DNA of 64,000 nucleotides, from contig CM045729.1 of NCBI GenBank assembly GCA_024760905.1, positions 79,740,050 to 79,804,049 of the forward strand, read 5' to 3'. This document shows, piece after piece, positions 32,484 to 42,762 of the stretch. The position numbers were made by a program, and so were the translations under genes. Position 1 is the stretch's first letter, and every line of letters begins with the position of its first letter. A model generated the notes under the pieces. That model did not search any database, was not told the DNA's origin, and saw nothing but the letters and a program-made list of their open reading frames with translations. This DNA is from Plotosus lineatus (taxonomy: Eukaryota; Chordata; Actinopteri; Siluriformes; Plotosidae).

Positions 32484-32860
32484 ATATATGTATATATAAT
32501 ATCAATAAATACATATTTAATGCTAAAAATGCTTATAATAACAATTAAACATTCAAAAATAATGCATAAGATGTAAATAAAATATAAATACACACACTCA
32601 GATGCACATGCATGCATTCAAATGCGCAACTTAGATAAAAATGTAAATAGTTTTGTTTGGGGGGGGTTGGAATGGTTGTTTGTTTGTTTGTTTGTTTGTT
32701 TTTTGCATAATTTACCTTGTTTTGCATCATTTTCCTTAACGTTTCCTCCTATTCTTCTTTAATTTCCTTATTTTTTTTAATTCGATGAATATTTAAAAAA
32801 AAGAAAAAAAACGTGATGCACTGAAGCCGCATGAATTGAAGCGTGAAGTAGCGAGGGATC

Positions 32861-32864
<4 letters not shown>
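32484..32864 (-). mobile_element. Tigger-like element (GATCCCTC family), copy without insertions
   Basis: Reverse-oriented relative of 22,252-25,421. The end GCGAGGGATCCCTG is at 32,851-32,864, then 'GAAGCCGCATGAATTGAAGC' and 'ACGTTTCCTCCTATTC', through 'AAATAATGCATAAGATG' to 'AATATCAATAAATACAT'. It lacks the SINE and the RTE. It includes a (GTTT)n tract at 32,680-32,702. Confidence 0.8.

Positions 32865-32954
<90 letters not shown>
32865..32954. repeat. (TG)n(TA)n microsatellite
   Basis: About 90 bp of TG passing into TA. Confidence 0.95.
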
Positions 32955-32956
<2 letters not shown>

Positions 32957-33005
32957 GTTGCAAAATGTATATGTTAAGCAAGTTATTTCTATACACAGAA
33001 GTAAA

Positions 33006-33482
33006 TTAAACATCTGCAGCTTTAAAGCTACTTGGATACAACCAATTTTTGATAAGGTCATCAAACTGCCAGATAAATTGTATTACATATTTAGCTATAC
33101 TCCAGACTCCATTTTCACAGTAGTCTAATGAATCATTCTTACAGAATGATGATAATTTTGGCCTTTTCAGGCAGGCGTGGCATTCACTAATCCCCTTATC
33201 CAAGACCAGTGATATCCGAAATAAAGTGGTAGTACCATGGAGAGTACATCTTCCGTCACTTAATAGGTATCCTTTATCCAGGAAAGTGAATTTAAATGTG
33301 TATTGGTGCTCTGAAATAAAACATGTGACGTCTTCTTCTGTTGGTTCTGTTGGTACATACATTATTAGTAACTCAAACAAATGATTTTCACAGACGAGCA
33401 TCTTTTTACAATCGTAAATAAATGCAATTATGTGATATGAGCCATAGACATGAACATAGTCTTCATATTTAACACAGTGCTA
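33006..33482 (-). CDS. unidentified open reading frame, possible terminal exon or degraded gene
   Basis: The minus frame is open from a TAG whose AG ends at 33,483 to a TAA at 33,006-33,008, giving about 158 codons. The first internal Met is at 33,401, which leaves 131 residues. Just upstream (minus) a pyrimidine-rich 'TTCTTATTTACATTTAG' could be a splice acceptor, so this may be a last exon starting at about 33,482. The protein is Cys-rich in the middle ('GISECHACLKRPKLSSFCKN', 'SLDYCENGVW') and hydrophobic after it ('IAKYVIQFIW'). There are no transposase or RT motifs. Composition and length look more gene-like than neighbouring random frames. I do not recognise the family. Confidence 0.35.
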
Positions 33483-33483
33483 A

Positions 33484-34089
33484 ATGTAAATAAGAATTCC
33501 TGAAGGGGTGGTATTGATCAGAGGTGCTATTGTCAATGTAGGAAACAGCGATGGGAGCTACAGTAAAACTATTATATACAATTTATAGCAAAATGGCAGA
33601 CATATAACATTGTAAGCCTTGCAATATTTCTTAAATAGATATTCTTTATATTAAGATTTAAATTTATTTACAGTAACCAGTATGTTATATCGGTTCATAG
33701 TAAAGTCATTCTCTGATCAGATCAAACATACTACCGGATGCAATTTTCTTTTAATTTTTTCTCTTAGATATTGCTAGAAACAGGTCATCCCTGATTCATA
33801 ATTTGCTTTTCTTCCAAGTTATAGAAGATAGATGAGTAGTGCAGTTTATATGAGGATCTCTGATCAAATGCCATCAAATCTATTTGACATATAGAAGTAA
33901 AGGACTAGAAGTCTAATAATTCTGAAAGCTGTGCTATAATCGGTGACGGTGAGGTTGACAGCTCCTGAGGCACTGACTCTTTTCAAGTCCAATTTACAAT
34001 TTTCTCACATCATTCTTTACAGAAACATGTGATGCATATTTCATTTGAGGTTAAAATTGATTCAAAATGCTTTGGTCTTCCTTTAGTTA
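33484..34089. other. unassigned sequence
   Basis: No repeat ends or coding signal. It could be intron if the 33-kb frame is an exon. Confidence 0.4.
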
Positions 34090-34091
34090 TA

Positions 34092-34869
34092 CAGTCGGCC
34101 CCCAATTCACGAAATTAATCAGTTCTAGAGCCCTTTTGGTATTGCGGAGATTTCGTAAGTAGGGGTCGCATCTTACATGTTAAACGTGTAATTCATTCCA
34201 AGGCTCCAGTCCTTGGACTGGATAAATCTCATAAACCCTTTAAAAATTATAAAAGTACACCAATTTTGTATGAAATATGTGTTAAAAGTAAAAGAAAATT
34301 ATTTATTAAACCATTTTATTAACATATCAAACCATTTTATTAACATATTTATTAATTAAACCATTGTTAAACATTTTTATTGACACACACACACGCACAC
34401 ACACCTGTCTCTCTCTCTCTCTGTCTGTCTTTCTGTCTCTCTCTCTCTCTCTCTGTCTCTCTCTGTCTCTCTATCTCCTTCTCTCGTGCGCTGCGGGCAA
34501 CGCCCACAAGACGTGAATTCAAAGCGCATTCCCTGCTTGATAAACTCGACTTTAATTTGATTCCTTGAGGGATCGGAATTCCAGATGAGCTCAAATGCGC
34601 CCACATTTATTAAACATTTACTGAATTAAAACAACTTAAAAAAACTAAACTAAAAACTAAAGCGTGAAGCTTCCTTCTGTCTGGGAGGCCAGTGGAGCGG
34701 GATGTTGAGAGGCAGCCAATGAGAGAGCAATTGATTGGCGTGTTTAAATTTTGAATTTCTTTTCGTAAGAGGGGGTTGTTTCGTATCTCAGGGACGGAAA
34801 CTCAAGAAAATGTTTTTCGTAATCCGGGGATTTCGTACAAAGGGGTCTCCGTAAATTGGGGGCCGACTG
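34092..34869. mobile_element. Tigger-like MITE with clean TA duplication
   Basis: Terminal repeats CAGTCGGCCCCCAATTCACG at 34,092 and the complement of CAGTCGGCCCCCAATTTACG ending at 34,869, flanked by TA on both sides. Sub-terminal 'TTTCGTAAG' words recur. 778 bp, no transposase; a (CT)n tract fills 34,409-34,480. Confidence 0.85.
34384..34480. repeat. (AC)n and (CT)n tract
   Basis: Short AC run, then an extended CT/CTGT purine-pyrimidine asymmetric tract inside the MITE. Confidence 0.9.
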
Positions 34870-35176
34870 TACCGCTTGTTTTGATTGAAAGTCCCAATTT
34901 GAGATATTCTCATTTTGGATGTTATCTTTCATTTTGATAAGGCAATTTTTTATTTTTTTTTTTTTGTTTTTTATTTTTGTGATTTTACACTGCTCAGGAT
35001 GTTCTCTCAGTCTGTTTTAGCCAGCACTATCCTTTCTGCTATCGCATGCTGGGGCTGCAGACATGAACAGACTATACAAACTGAGCTGCAAGGCCTGTAA
35101 CATTGTGGGGATGGAGCTGACGGTGGTACATATTTCACTTGCACGTTCATTGCATTACACACAAACACCTAAAGAA

Positions 35177-35207
35177 AGAGCCTACTTTCGGTGGAGTGGC
35201 TTACACA

Positions 35208-35252
<45 letters not shown>

Positions 35253-35458
35253 GTATGTATACAGGGAGTCCTCGGTTTACATCGGTCCCGACTTACACCG
35301 TTTCGTGGTTACAAACATTTTATTATAGCACTGTACGTACAGTACTTTTCAGTATATTTTATTTGGTATGTTCCGACTTACACTGAAATTCGGGTTACAT
35401 CGCGTTTTAAAAACGGATCAGCGTTGTAAACCGAGGACTCCGTGTGTGTGTGCATGTA

Positions 35459-35503
<45 letters not shown>

Positions 35504-35540
35504 GTATGTGTGTGTGAGCCACTCCACCAAAAGTAGGCTC
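35177..35540. repeat. concentric palindrome: inverted 27-mer, (CA)n/(TG)n, central MITE
   Basis: Outer arms 'AGAGCCTACTTTCGGTGGAG' (35,178-35,197) and 'CTCCACCAAAAGTAGGCTCT' (35,523-35,542) are inverted. Inside them are (CA)n (35,201-35,250) and (TG)n/(TA)n (35,443-35,500). In the centre is a MITE (35,262-35,444) with its own inverted ends. Confidence 0.75.
35262..35444. mobile_element. short palindromic MITE (CAGGGAGTCCTCGG ends)
   Basis: The ends CAGGGAGTCCTCGGTTTACA and its near complement at 35,423-35,444, preceded by TA (35,260-35,261). Internal inverted words 'CGACTTACA' support a fold-back structure. Tigger-like in end type. Confidence 0.8.
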
Positions 35541-37169
35541 TTGTGTCCAAAAATGAAAAAAATGGCTTTTTACACTGTCACATAGAGGCCCAAAGCTGCA
35601 AAAAGTTTGTCAATACCTTAAACTGAGCGAGCTATGCCATTTCTTGTGTCAGCATTCAACTAAAAATTTCGAAAGACGTTTTAGAGACAAATGAGCACAG
35701 AGTGCACTTCTTCCAACATCATTAGTCCTTAGCAACCAAACATTTTTATACACCTCAGCCATATAAACTTTTAGAAAATATGTCTAGGAAGAGTTTTGGG
35801 AAGAGATTATAAGAGAAATCATCCTCATTTTAATCTCACAGGCCCTTTTAAAACCCATCAGTCACCGTGGTAACCCCCCAAAATGAACAAAAAAAAAAAA
35901 AACGACTTTTTTTTTTTCATTTCTGTTTATTCCAATAATATCAGTATGTATCTTTTTGACCATTATATAAACGTTCAAATGCCTTCAAATGATACTGATT
36001 GGGAAAAACACACAAAAAAAAAAAAAAGTGTCAGGTTCAAACAATCACACTGAAATTAAGAAAACTATACATAAGAAAACTATATAACAGAAGTCTCTGA
36101 TCGCTTTACACAAGTAAGCTTCATCGACTCTGTCCTCATCATAATCATTGTAATCTATATCCTGCTCAGCAGAAAGGATCACATCATCTTCACAAACACC
36201 ACCCATGCACACTTTTATTAACAGATGCCTCTTCTTCATCAACATCAAAATCAAAATCTTCATCAACTCAGCTGGCATCATCATCATCAGTTTGTTCATC
36301 TGTAAAAGGAATGAAACATTTAAGTCTTTTTCAAGTCTTGAACAACCCACGATCCAGCATGTCCAGTCCAGACAAGATTACACACAAATCAAATAATCAA
36401 AAAAATTCCATGATTGAATTTTGCATGCAGAGAAAAATACTCACTGGCTAAATAATCTTCAAGAACGACAAGCATTCCGGCATCTTCAAAGCCCAATTCT
36501 CGCATCAAATTTAACATCTATACTAATGCTGCTAGACATCACAGATGACATTTCACTCTCCTTTTCCAGAAATTATGTGTATTCACAATTGTATGAATAA
36601 ACTTAATGACTGTTATTGAAGAGAAAGACGGAGATAAATTCAGCATGCAGTTAAACCAGAAGCAGGAAGTAAACCGGAAGTTAACGTGTGACGGGCACTG
36701 CGCATGTGCAAGCCCGAGCTGACCGATCAGGATGCTCGTTTCAGATCTTCCTTAGCAAATAGCCTGCATTGTTTATGAGCATATCGTCTTCATAATCTTT
36801 ATTTTATTCACTGAAACGGAATTTTAATACCAAAACAGTATCCAAAATGGAGAGACTATTTCACGGCCGTTCTTCTGGTGTATGGATTATAGTGTGTCTT
36901 GTACCGAACTCGGTGAATAATTGCAACAAAAACCAGTAAGTTTACTTCTGTTTTTATCTAGTTTTCTGAGGGTACTCACCAGAAAAATGTGGAAAAAAGA
37001 CATTTTTAGTGAGTCTTAGTAAATTTCATGTGAGTAAGTGATAGTTGAATACTTGTTTTAATAGTTTATGCAAAAATCCGAATTTTGATAAAAATGGGCC
37101 ATTTTTACTATTCTGGCCTTTATCTCAAAAGTGGTCTGTGCGACAAGCACCTACTTTCGTTGGAGCGCC
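35516..37169 (-). mobile_element. putative DNA transposon with 'CTCCAACGAAAGTAGG' ends
   Basis: The left end 'GCCACTCCACCAAAAGTAGG' (35,519-35,538) and the right end 'CCTACTTTCGTTGGAGCGCC' (37,150-37,169) are inverted, about 1.65 kb apart. The superfamily is unknown and no target-site duplication is clear. The inside includes A-runs and a short acidic minus-strand frame. Another copy of the end motif lies at 35,178-35,200. Confidence 0.55.
36045..36310 (-). pseudogene. acidic open segment, unidentified
   Basis: In two minus frames near 36,300-36,200 and 36,210-36,100 the translation is strongly acidic ('DEDFDFDVDEEE', then 'AEQDIDYNDYDEDRVDEAY'). It may be the remnant of a transposase N-terminal acidic region within the 35,516-37,169 element. 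No catalytic motif is seen, so function is not assigned. Confidence 0.3.
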
Positions 37170-37211
37170 CTATCTATCTATCTATCTCGCTCTCTCTCTC
37201 TCTCTCTCTCT

Positions 37212-37276
<65 letters not shown>
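37170..37276. repeat. (CTAT)n(CT)n(TA)n compound microsatellite
   Basis: Three adjoining simple repeats, over 100 bp. Confidence 0.95.
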
Positions 37277-37280
<4 letters not shown>

Positions 37281-37538
37281 CCCCAGTGCAGCTAACTGGG
37301 TTATCAAAGGCGGGCCATGTCTCTCACTGTCCATGGTGTGAGGCATGTAAAAGAACCATTGCTGACTTTCGTAATGAGTAGGCTGCAAAGTCGTCAGCGT
37401 GTTTCTGTCCCTTTCTAAAAAGGGTTGTGACAGGAAGGGCATCCGACGTAAAAACCTCTGCCAAATCAAATGTGCAAATCAGATGATTCGCTGTGGCGAC
37501 TCCCGAGTAAAAGGGAAAAGGCCGAAAGGAAGACAGAA
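37277..37538 (+). repeat. SINE with RTE-type tail, head-less, plus orientation
   Basis: Body starts at 'CCCCCAGTGCAGCTAACTGG'. The RTE-derived tail at 37,425-37,538 reads 'GACAGGAAGGGCATCCGACG', 'CAGATGATTCGCTGTGGCG' and 'GGCCGAAAGGAAGACAG', followed by (TA)n. This is the clearest plus-strand view of the tail fusion. Confidence 0.9.
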
Positions 37539-37559
37539 TATATATATATATATATATAT

Positions 37560-37777
37560 GGTGACCCAAAAAACTGGGAGCTTTCTAACAATACTATAAA
37601 ACCAAGAGTGATGGAAGATGGAAGAAACCTTAAAACATGCCATTTAAGAATAAATGATGAAGTGACGCTACTTTCATGGCAAAGTATTTACTTGTTCAAG
37701 GTCACTGTCTCGCAGTGTTGCCACTTTCTCATGTCTGGCAATACACTATTCAAAAATTCCTGTTCTTTTTGGGTCAC

Positions 37778-37779
<2 letters not shown>
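37560..37779. mobile_element. 220-bp MITE with GGGTGACCC ends
   Basis: Left end GGTGACCCAAAAAACTGGG at 37,560 and right end 'TTCTTTTTGGGTCACCC' ending 37,779 are inverted. Between (TA)n and (GT)n tracts. No coding capacity. Confidence 0.7.

Positions 37780-37780
<1 letters not shown>

Positions 37781-37827
<47 letters not shown>
37781..37827. repeat. (GT)n microsatellite
   Basis: Uninterrupted GT run. Confidence 0.95.
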
Positions 37828-37830
<3 letters not shown>

Positions 37831-37861
37831 TTGTATAAATTATCTAATAGTATAAATAGTC

Positions 37862-37985
37862 CTGTGGAGGTAACCCCACGCAAGTACAGGGAAGAATAGC
37901 CTCCACACAGGTACGCTCGAGCTGGGAATCGAACCCTGGTGTTCTTGCTGTAAGGTGGACTTGTTAACCACTACACCACCTTGGC
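37862..37985 (-). repeat. tRNA-like SINE head fragment
   Basis: The complement carries 'AAGGTGGTGTAGTGGTTAAC' (A-box region, 37,965-37,984) and 'GGGTTCGATTCCC' (B box, about 37,925-37,940). The element stops soon after, so only the head and a short body remain. Confidence 0.65.
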
Positions 37986-38090
37986 TACCAGAATAAGTAT
38001 TAAGAAATAAAATAGTTGTATTTGAATTATAAATACATTTGTTATTTTGACAGGTGTGTCTACTGTTAGATACATTACTAAACATAGCTA

Positions 38091-39017
38091 CAGTGGTACT
38101 TTGTCTAATGAGTGTCCCTTATAACAAGTTTTCCATGATACGAGCTTCAAACTCATCAAAGATCTGCTCCTTCCAACGAGCAAAAATTTACTTTACGAGC
38201 TCTCCTCGAAATGGCTTTTCTGGGCCAATTAGCCTTGTATTCTTCCGCGTGTATTCCTCTGAGAACGCATTGTACAGTGCTTCTCAATTATTTTCTGTGA
38301 TGCCCTCTCTAGGAAAAAAAAAACATTTCATGCTGCCTCAGTGCCCATCGCGTGACTATAATTAGTGTTTACTGAACTTCATATCGCTTGCTCTGCAAAC
38401 TACTGTAGGTGATGCGCAATTACACTTAATTCTAGTACAGTATGGCAAAAAAAAAAAAAGCATGTTCCCCAGGGTTATACGCACACCCCCCTACCCGTTA
38501 TCACACCGTGCCCCACTATTTGAGAATCACTGCCCTTGTGGGAGTTCACCACGAGGGATTTCCCTGCTGGCATTCGTAACATGCACATGCACAAAATTCT
38601 CCTCCTCCTCTTCCTCCTCTGTTGCACACCACCTCCTCCTCCTCCTCCTCCTCCTCTGTTGCACACCACCTCCCGCCTGCTAATGTGACATCTTCTCCAC
38701 AATCAATGATTGGAAGGGTTAGCTGACATATTGTTTATTCTTGTTTTATTATTATTTATTATTAATTATTATTAATGTTAATGTACATGTATTACTATTA
38801 TTATTATGAAATATTTATTGTTTTTACATCTTTATCTTTATTATATTAGATCAAATATGTGTTTGTGGCAGGTTATATGAGGTTGGGAGGGGGTTGGAAC
38901 AGATTAATTGGTTTTCTATGATTTTTTTTTATGAGAATAATTCTTTCATCTAATAAACTTTTTGACTTACGAACTTGCCCTCGGAATGGATTAAATTTGT
39001 TAGACAAGGTGCCACTG
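38091..39017. mobile_element. TA-target (Tigger-like) element with internal hAT-type MITE
   Basis: The ends CAGTGGTACTTTGTCTAATG (38,091) and the complement of CAGTGGCACCTTGTCTAAC (39,017) are flanked by TA. The left arm matches 10,366-10,545 ('TCCATGATACGAGCTTC', 'GGGCCAATTAGCC'). Within it, 38,275-38,532 has CAGTG...CACTG ends of the hAT MITE family seen at 40,711. A (CCT)n tract is at 38,596-38,655. Confidence 0.75.
38275..38532. mobile_element. hAT-type MITE nested in the TA-target element
   Basis: Starts CAGTGCTTCTCAATTATTTTC (first 20 of the end) and ends 'GCCCCACTATTTGAGAATCA' + CTG. The flanking 8-mers (GCATTGTA / CCCTTGTG) match at 5 of 8 positions only, so a target-site duplication is not secure. 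Confidence 0.65.
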
Positions 39018-39134
39018 TATTAAAAATAAGGTGCATAGTGCAAGATACTTCACTAGCAGTTTATTAACTAAGTAACCGTTGTTTAGCATGACATGATGGT
39101 GGAACACATGGTATTGAATATGTACCCTCTCATC

Positions 39135-39336
39135 GCACTTATTTGTGAACTGCTTAACCCTACTGTTAAGGTCACGAGGAGGTTGGCGCTTATCTCTGTG
39201 GGATAAACCCAAGAACAAATCACCAGTAAATTGCAGGACAACAAACATTTATATTCCAAATAAAATCCAGGAATTGAACTCGGGACCTTCTTGCTGTGAG
39301 AGAAATGTCCTAACCATTACAGCAGTGTGCCACACT
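39135..39336 (-). repeat. tRNA-derived SINE, diverged, minus
   Basis: Tail 'AAGGTCACGAGGAGGTTGGC', shortened body, head complement 'AATTGAACTCGGGACC' (B box) and 'CTAACCATTACAGCAGTGTG'. Confidence 0.65.
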
Positions 39337-39625
39337 ATGGCAATTTGTATTGTTAATAATCTTTATTAAGGGAAAAAAAATGTACAATTTCACATACGGT
39401 ATATACACATCCTGTGACTGCTTTCCCATGTAAATTGTCTTATGCATATAATATTATGCTGATATTTTTTAGGAAAGCATCTTTGTTTGTTGTCCTTTCT
39501 GGTAGTTCATATTTCTATATTCCTGCTTTAGTTAATTAGTCAGTTAGTGATTAATTCACCTCTGAAGGTAATGTGTTGCTTTAGCCTGTATTAGCTTTCC
39601 ACCTTTATGGAAAGAGATGGGATTT

Positions 39626-39958
39626 CCTTTCGGCTTTTTCCCTTATCAGGGGTCGCCACAGCGAATGATTCGCATGTTTGATTTGGCATAGATTTTTACG
39701 TCGGATGCCCTTCCTGACACAAACCTTTAGCAAGGGACAGAAACACGCTGACAGCTTTGCAGCTACTCTTTACAAAAGTCAGCATTGGTTCTTTTACATG
39801 AACCTCTCACCATTGACAGTGAGAGACATGGCCCGCCTTTGATAACCCAGTTAGCTGCACTGGGGGAACAGTGACAACCTTGTGGAGAATGGGACTCAAA
39901 CCCCCAACCTTAGGATCAGTGATCCAGCGCACTTTACCACTAGACCACCACTGCCTCA
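39626..39958 (-). repeat. tRNA-derived SINE with RTE-type tail, complete, 20-bp TSD
   Basis: The tail at 39,626-39,725 reads 'TTTCGGCTTTTTCCC', 'GGGGTCGCCACAGCG' and 'AATGATTCGCATGTTTG'. The body and full head follow ('GGGACTCAAACCCCCAACC' B-box complement; 'ACCACTAGACCACCACTGCC' A-box complement). The flanks 39,597-39,616 and 39,959-39,978 are 20-bp repeats with one mismatch. Best complete member of this subfamily. Confidence 0.9.
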
Positions 39959-39978
39959 TTTCCAGCTTTATGGAAAGA

Positions 39979-40449
39979 AATTGCTAAAAATTATTTTAAT
40001 TACCATAAGGCTTGAAAAGTATTTTAAACCATTTCCATTCTGAGAGACACCAGCAAACAGTCACATCAGTGTCACCTAAATCAGTAAAGGTGAATGGGTG
40101 GTGATTTATCAGGTCAACTACTGCCTTGTTATTAAAGTCTTAATCATTTGCACCTGACCCCAGTTCTGTTCATAAAAATAAATTTCATGTCAAACGGCAG
40201 CAAATAAAGAAAGAAAGAAAGAAAGAGAGAAACAAACAAACAAACACACAAGTAAATAATAAATAAATAATCAGAGCAGTCCCAATTGTTTAAACCTCAG
40301 TATAAATCCATTGCTAAATATATAATATACTAGAAATACCCAGACAATGAATTGATGAATTGTTGTTTGCGTTGGATCTGAAGTACACTGTTTGTAGGGC
40401 CAGGGTATATCAAACACAGACATATGGAACTATTTTGGTCAGTAAAATC
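39979..40449. other. unassigned sequence with (GAAA)n/(AAAC)n tract
   Basis: Simple repeat at 40,206-40,250; nothing else recognised. Confidence 0.45.
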
Positions 40450-40493
40450 AAACTATGAACCATATCTTCTTCTTTTGATTTCGGCTGTTCCCT

Positions 40494-42762
40494 TCAGGGG
40501 TCACCACAGCAAACCATCCGCCTCCATCTTGCCCTGTCATCTGCATCTTCTCTTACTCCAATGACCTTCATGTCTTCCTTCACCACATCCATAAATCTCT
40601 TCTTTGGTCTTCCTCGAGGCCTTCTGCCTGGTAGTTCCAACCTCAGCATCCTACTGCCAATATACTCACTATCCCTCCTCTGTACATGTCCAAACCATCT
40701 CAATCTAGCCCAGTGCGTCTCAATTATTTTCTGTTACGCCCCCCCTCGCAAGAAGAAAACAATTCGCGCCCCCCCACCACCCACTTTCCGCCGCAACTAT
40801 AAATTATAACTTTTTTCTATAATATAGTTACAGGTATATCTCTTCATTATATCGTATCCTTGTTAACATAAATAAAACAAAAAGAAAGAGATATACTTCA
40901 ACTTACAAGAATAACTTTTTTAACATTTTTTATTAGTCTGTAAAAGAAAGTGCATCAATTTGCCTTGAATTTAAAAATAATAATATCCTTGTTACATTTT
41001 GACAAACTTACCACACCATTTGCTGCTGAAAATAAAATCAATAAATAATTAATTCAAATTGACTTCAGAAACATTAACTCAGGAGCACAATATATAAACA
41101 CTTTAACCTACAAAACAAGAACAAATAGAACAATTTGTGCTGATTTTTTTTTCTCAAAATGAGGAAGCCAAGATTAATGGCTACAATGAGCACGTTTTGC
41201 AGCACACAGCTTCTCAAAGCGAGGTTTGAAGCATGACACTGCAACTCTCAGCTCCTGCTCAATGTTTAGCTGGGACCTGTACTTGCTGCGCACAATGGGC
41301 AATGAGGGCGCCACTGCCAACTACTGGAGTGGATGTGCAATTACACTTTCTTGTAGTACGGCGGAAAAAAAGCATGTTCTCCTGGGTCACACGCGCCCCC
41401 CTCAGCATCCCATCGCGCCCCCCCAGGGGGGCGCGCCCCACTATTTGAGAAGCACTGATCTAGCCTCTCTGACTTTGTCTCCAAAACATCTTACATGGGC
41501 TGTCCCTCTGATGTACTCATTTCTGATCCTATCCATCCTTGTTACTCCCAGAGAGAACCTCAGCATTTTCATCTCCGCTACCTCCAGCTCTGCCTCCTGC
41601 CTTTTCCTCAGCGCCACTGTTTCTAGGCCATACAACATCGCTGGTGTCATCACCGTCTTGTACACTTTTCCTTTCATTCTTGATGACACTCTCCTATCGC
41701 ACATCATACCGGACACTTTTCTCCAACCATTCCAGCCTGCCTGCACACGCTTCTTCACCTCTTTTCCACACTCTCCATTGCTCTGGATTGTTGAGCCTAA
41801 GTACTTAAAATCCTCCACCTTCCTTATCTCTGCTCCTTGTAACATCACCGTTCCTCCTGGTTCCTTCTCATTCACACACATGTATTCTGATTTTCTGAGG
41901 CTAACCTTCATTCCTCTCCTTTCCAGGGCATACCTCCACCTCTCTAGATTTTCCTCCACTTGTTCTCTGCTCTCACTACAGATCACAATGTCATCTGCAA
42001 ACATCATAGTCCATGGAGATTCTTGCCTAGATTTCTAACCTCGTCTGTCAGCCTGTCCATCACCATCACAAACAAGAAGGGGCTCAGAGCTGATCCTTCA
42101 TGCAGTCCCACCTCCACCTTGAATTTGTCAGTCACGCCAACAGCACACCTCACCACTGTCTTACATCTATCATACATGTCCTGCACCACTCTGCCACTCC
42201 AGACTTCCTCATGCAATACCACAGTTCCTCTCTTGGCACCCCGTCGTATGCTTTCTCCAGATCCACAAAGGCACAGTGCAGTTCCCCTCTGACCGTCTCT
42301 GTACTTCTCTATTAACATCCTCAAAGCAAACACTGCATCTGTGGTGCTCTTTCTGGGCATGAAACCAAACTGATGCTCACAAATGCTGACCTCTGCCCTT
42401 AGTCTAGCTTCCATTATTCTTTCCCATAACTTTATCGTATGGCTCATCAACTTTATCCCTCTGTAGTTGCCGCAACTCTGCATGTCTCCCTTGTTCTTAA
42501 CAATGGGCACCAGCACACTTCTCCTCCATTCCTCTGGCATCTGCTCACTCTCTAAGACCTTGTTGAATGTTCTTGTCAGAAAATCTACTGCTACCTCTCT
42601 GAGACACTTCCATACCTCCACAGGTATATCATCAGGACCAACTGCCTTTCCATTTTTCATCCTCTTTAGTGCCCTCCTCACTTCACACTTACGAATCTTT
42701 GCTACTTCCTGCTCCTCAATGGTCACCTCTTCTACTGTTTTTTTTTCTCTCGTTTTCCTCAT
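40494..42762 (-). pseudogene. RTE-E reverse transcriptase, frames broken and split by MITE
   Basis: 42,762-42,004 has fingers and palm ('GPDDIPVEVWKCL', '[17 protein letters not shown]'; motif A damaged by a frameshift, 'CLCGSGESIRRG'; '[11 protein letters not shown]' with Q to E). 42,007-41,458 has motif C '[11 protein letters not shown]', the thumb and the 'RNEYIRGTAHVRCFGDK' region. The MITE follows (41,457-40,711). 40,703-40,494 finishes with 'RWFGHVQRRD', 'GRPKKRFMD' and CGDP. Confidence 0.92.
40711..41457. mobile_element. hAT-type MITE inserted in RTE-E, 8-bp TSD
   Basis: Ends CAGTGCGTCTCAATTATTTT and the complement of CAGTGCTTCTCAAATAGTGG. ATCTAGCC at 40,703-40,710 and 41,458-41,465 is an exact 8-bp target-site duplication, as expected for hAT. 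GC-rich sub-terminal blocks ('GCGCCCCCCC') lie at both ends, with an AT-rich middle and no transposase. It disrupts RTE sequence that is otherwise continuous. Confidence 0.92.

Noticed and set aside
37201..37280. Open frames dominated by YIYIYIY or CVCVCV residues, for example near 37,200, 32,870 and 18,280
   Set aside because: They are translations of (TA)n, (GT)n and (CT)n microsatellites, not proteins.
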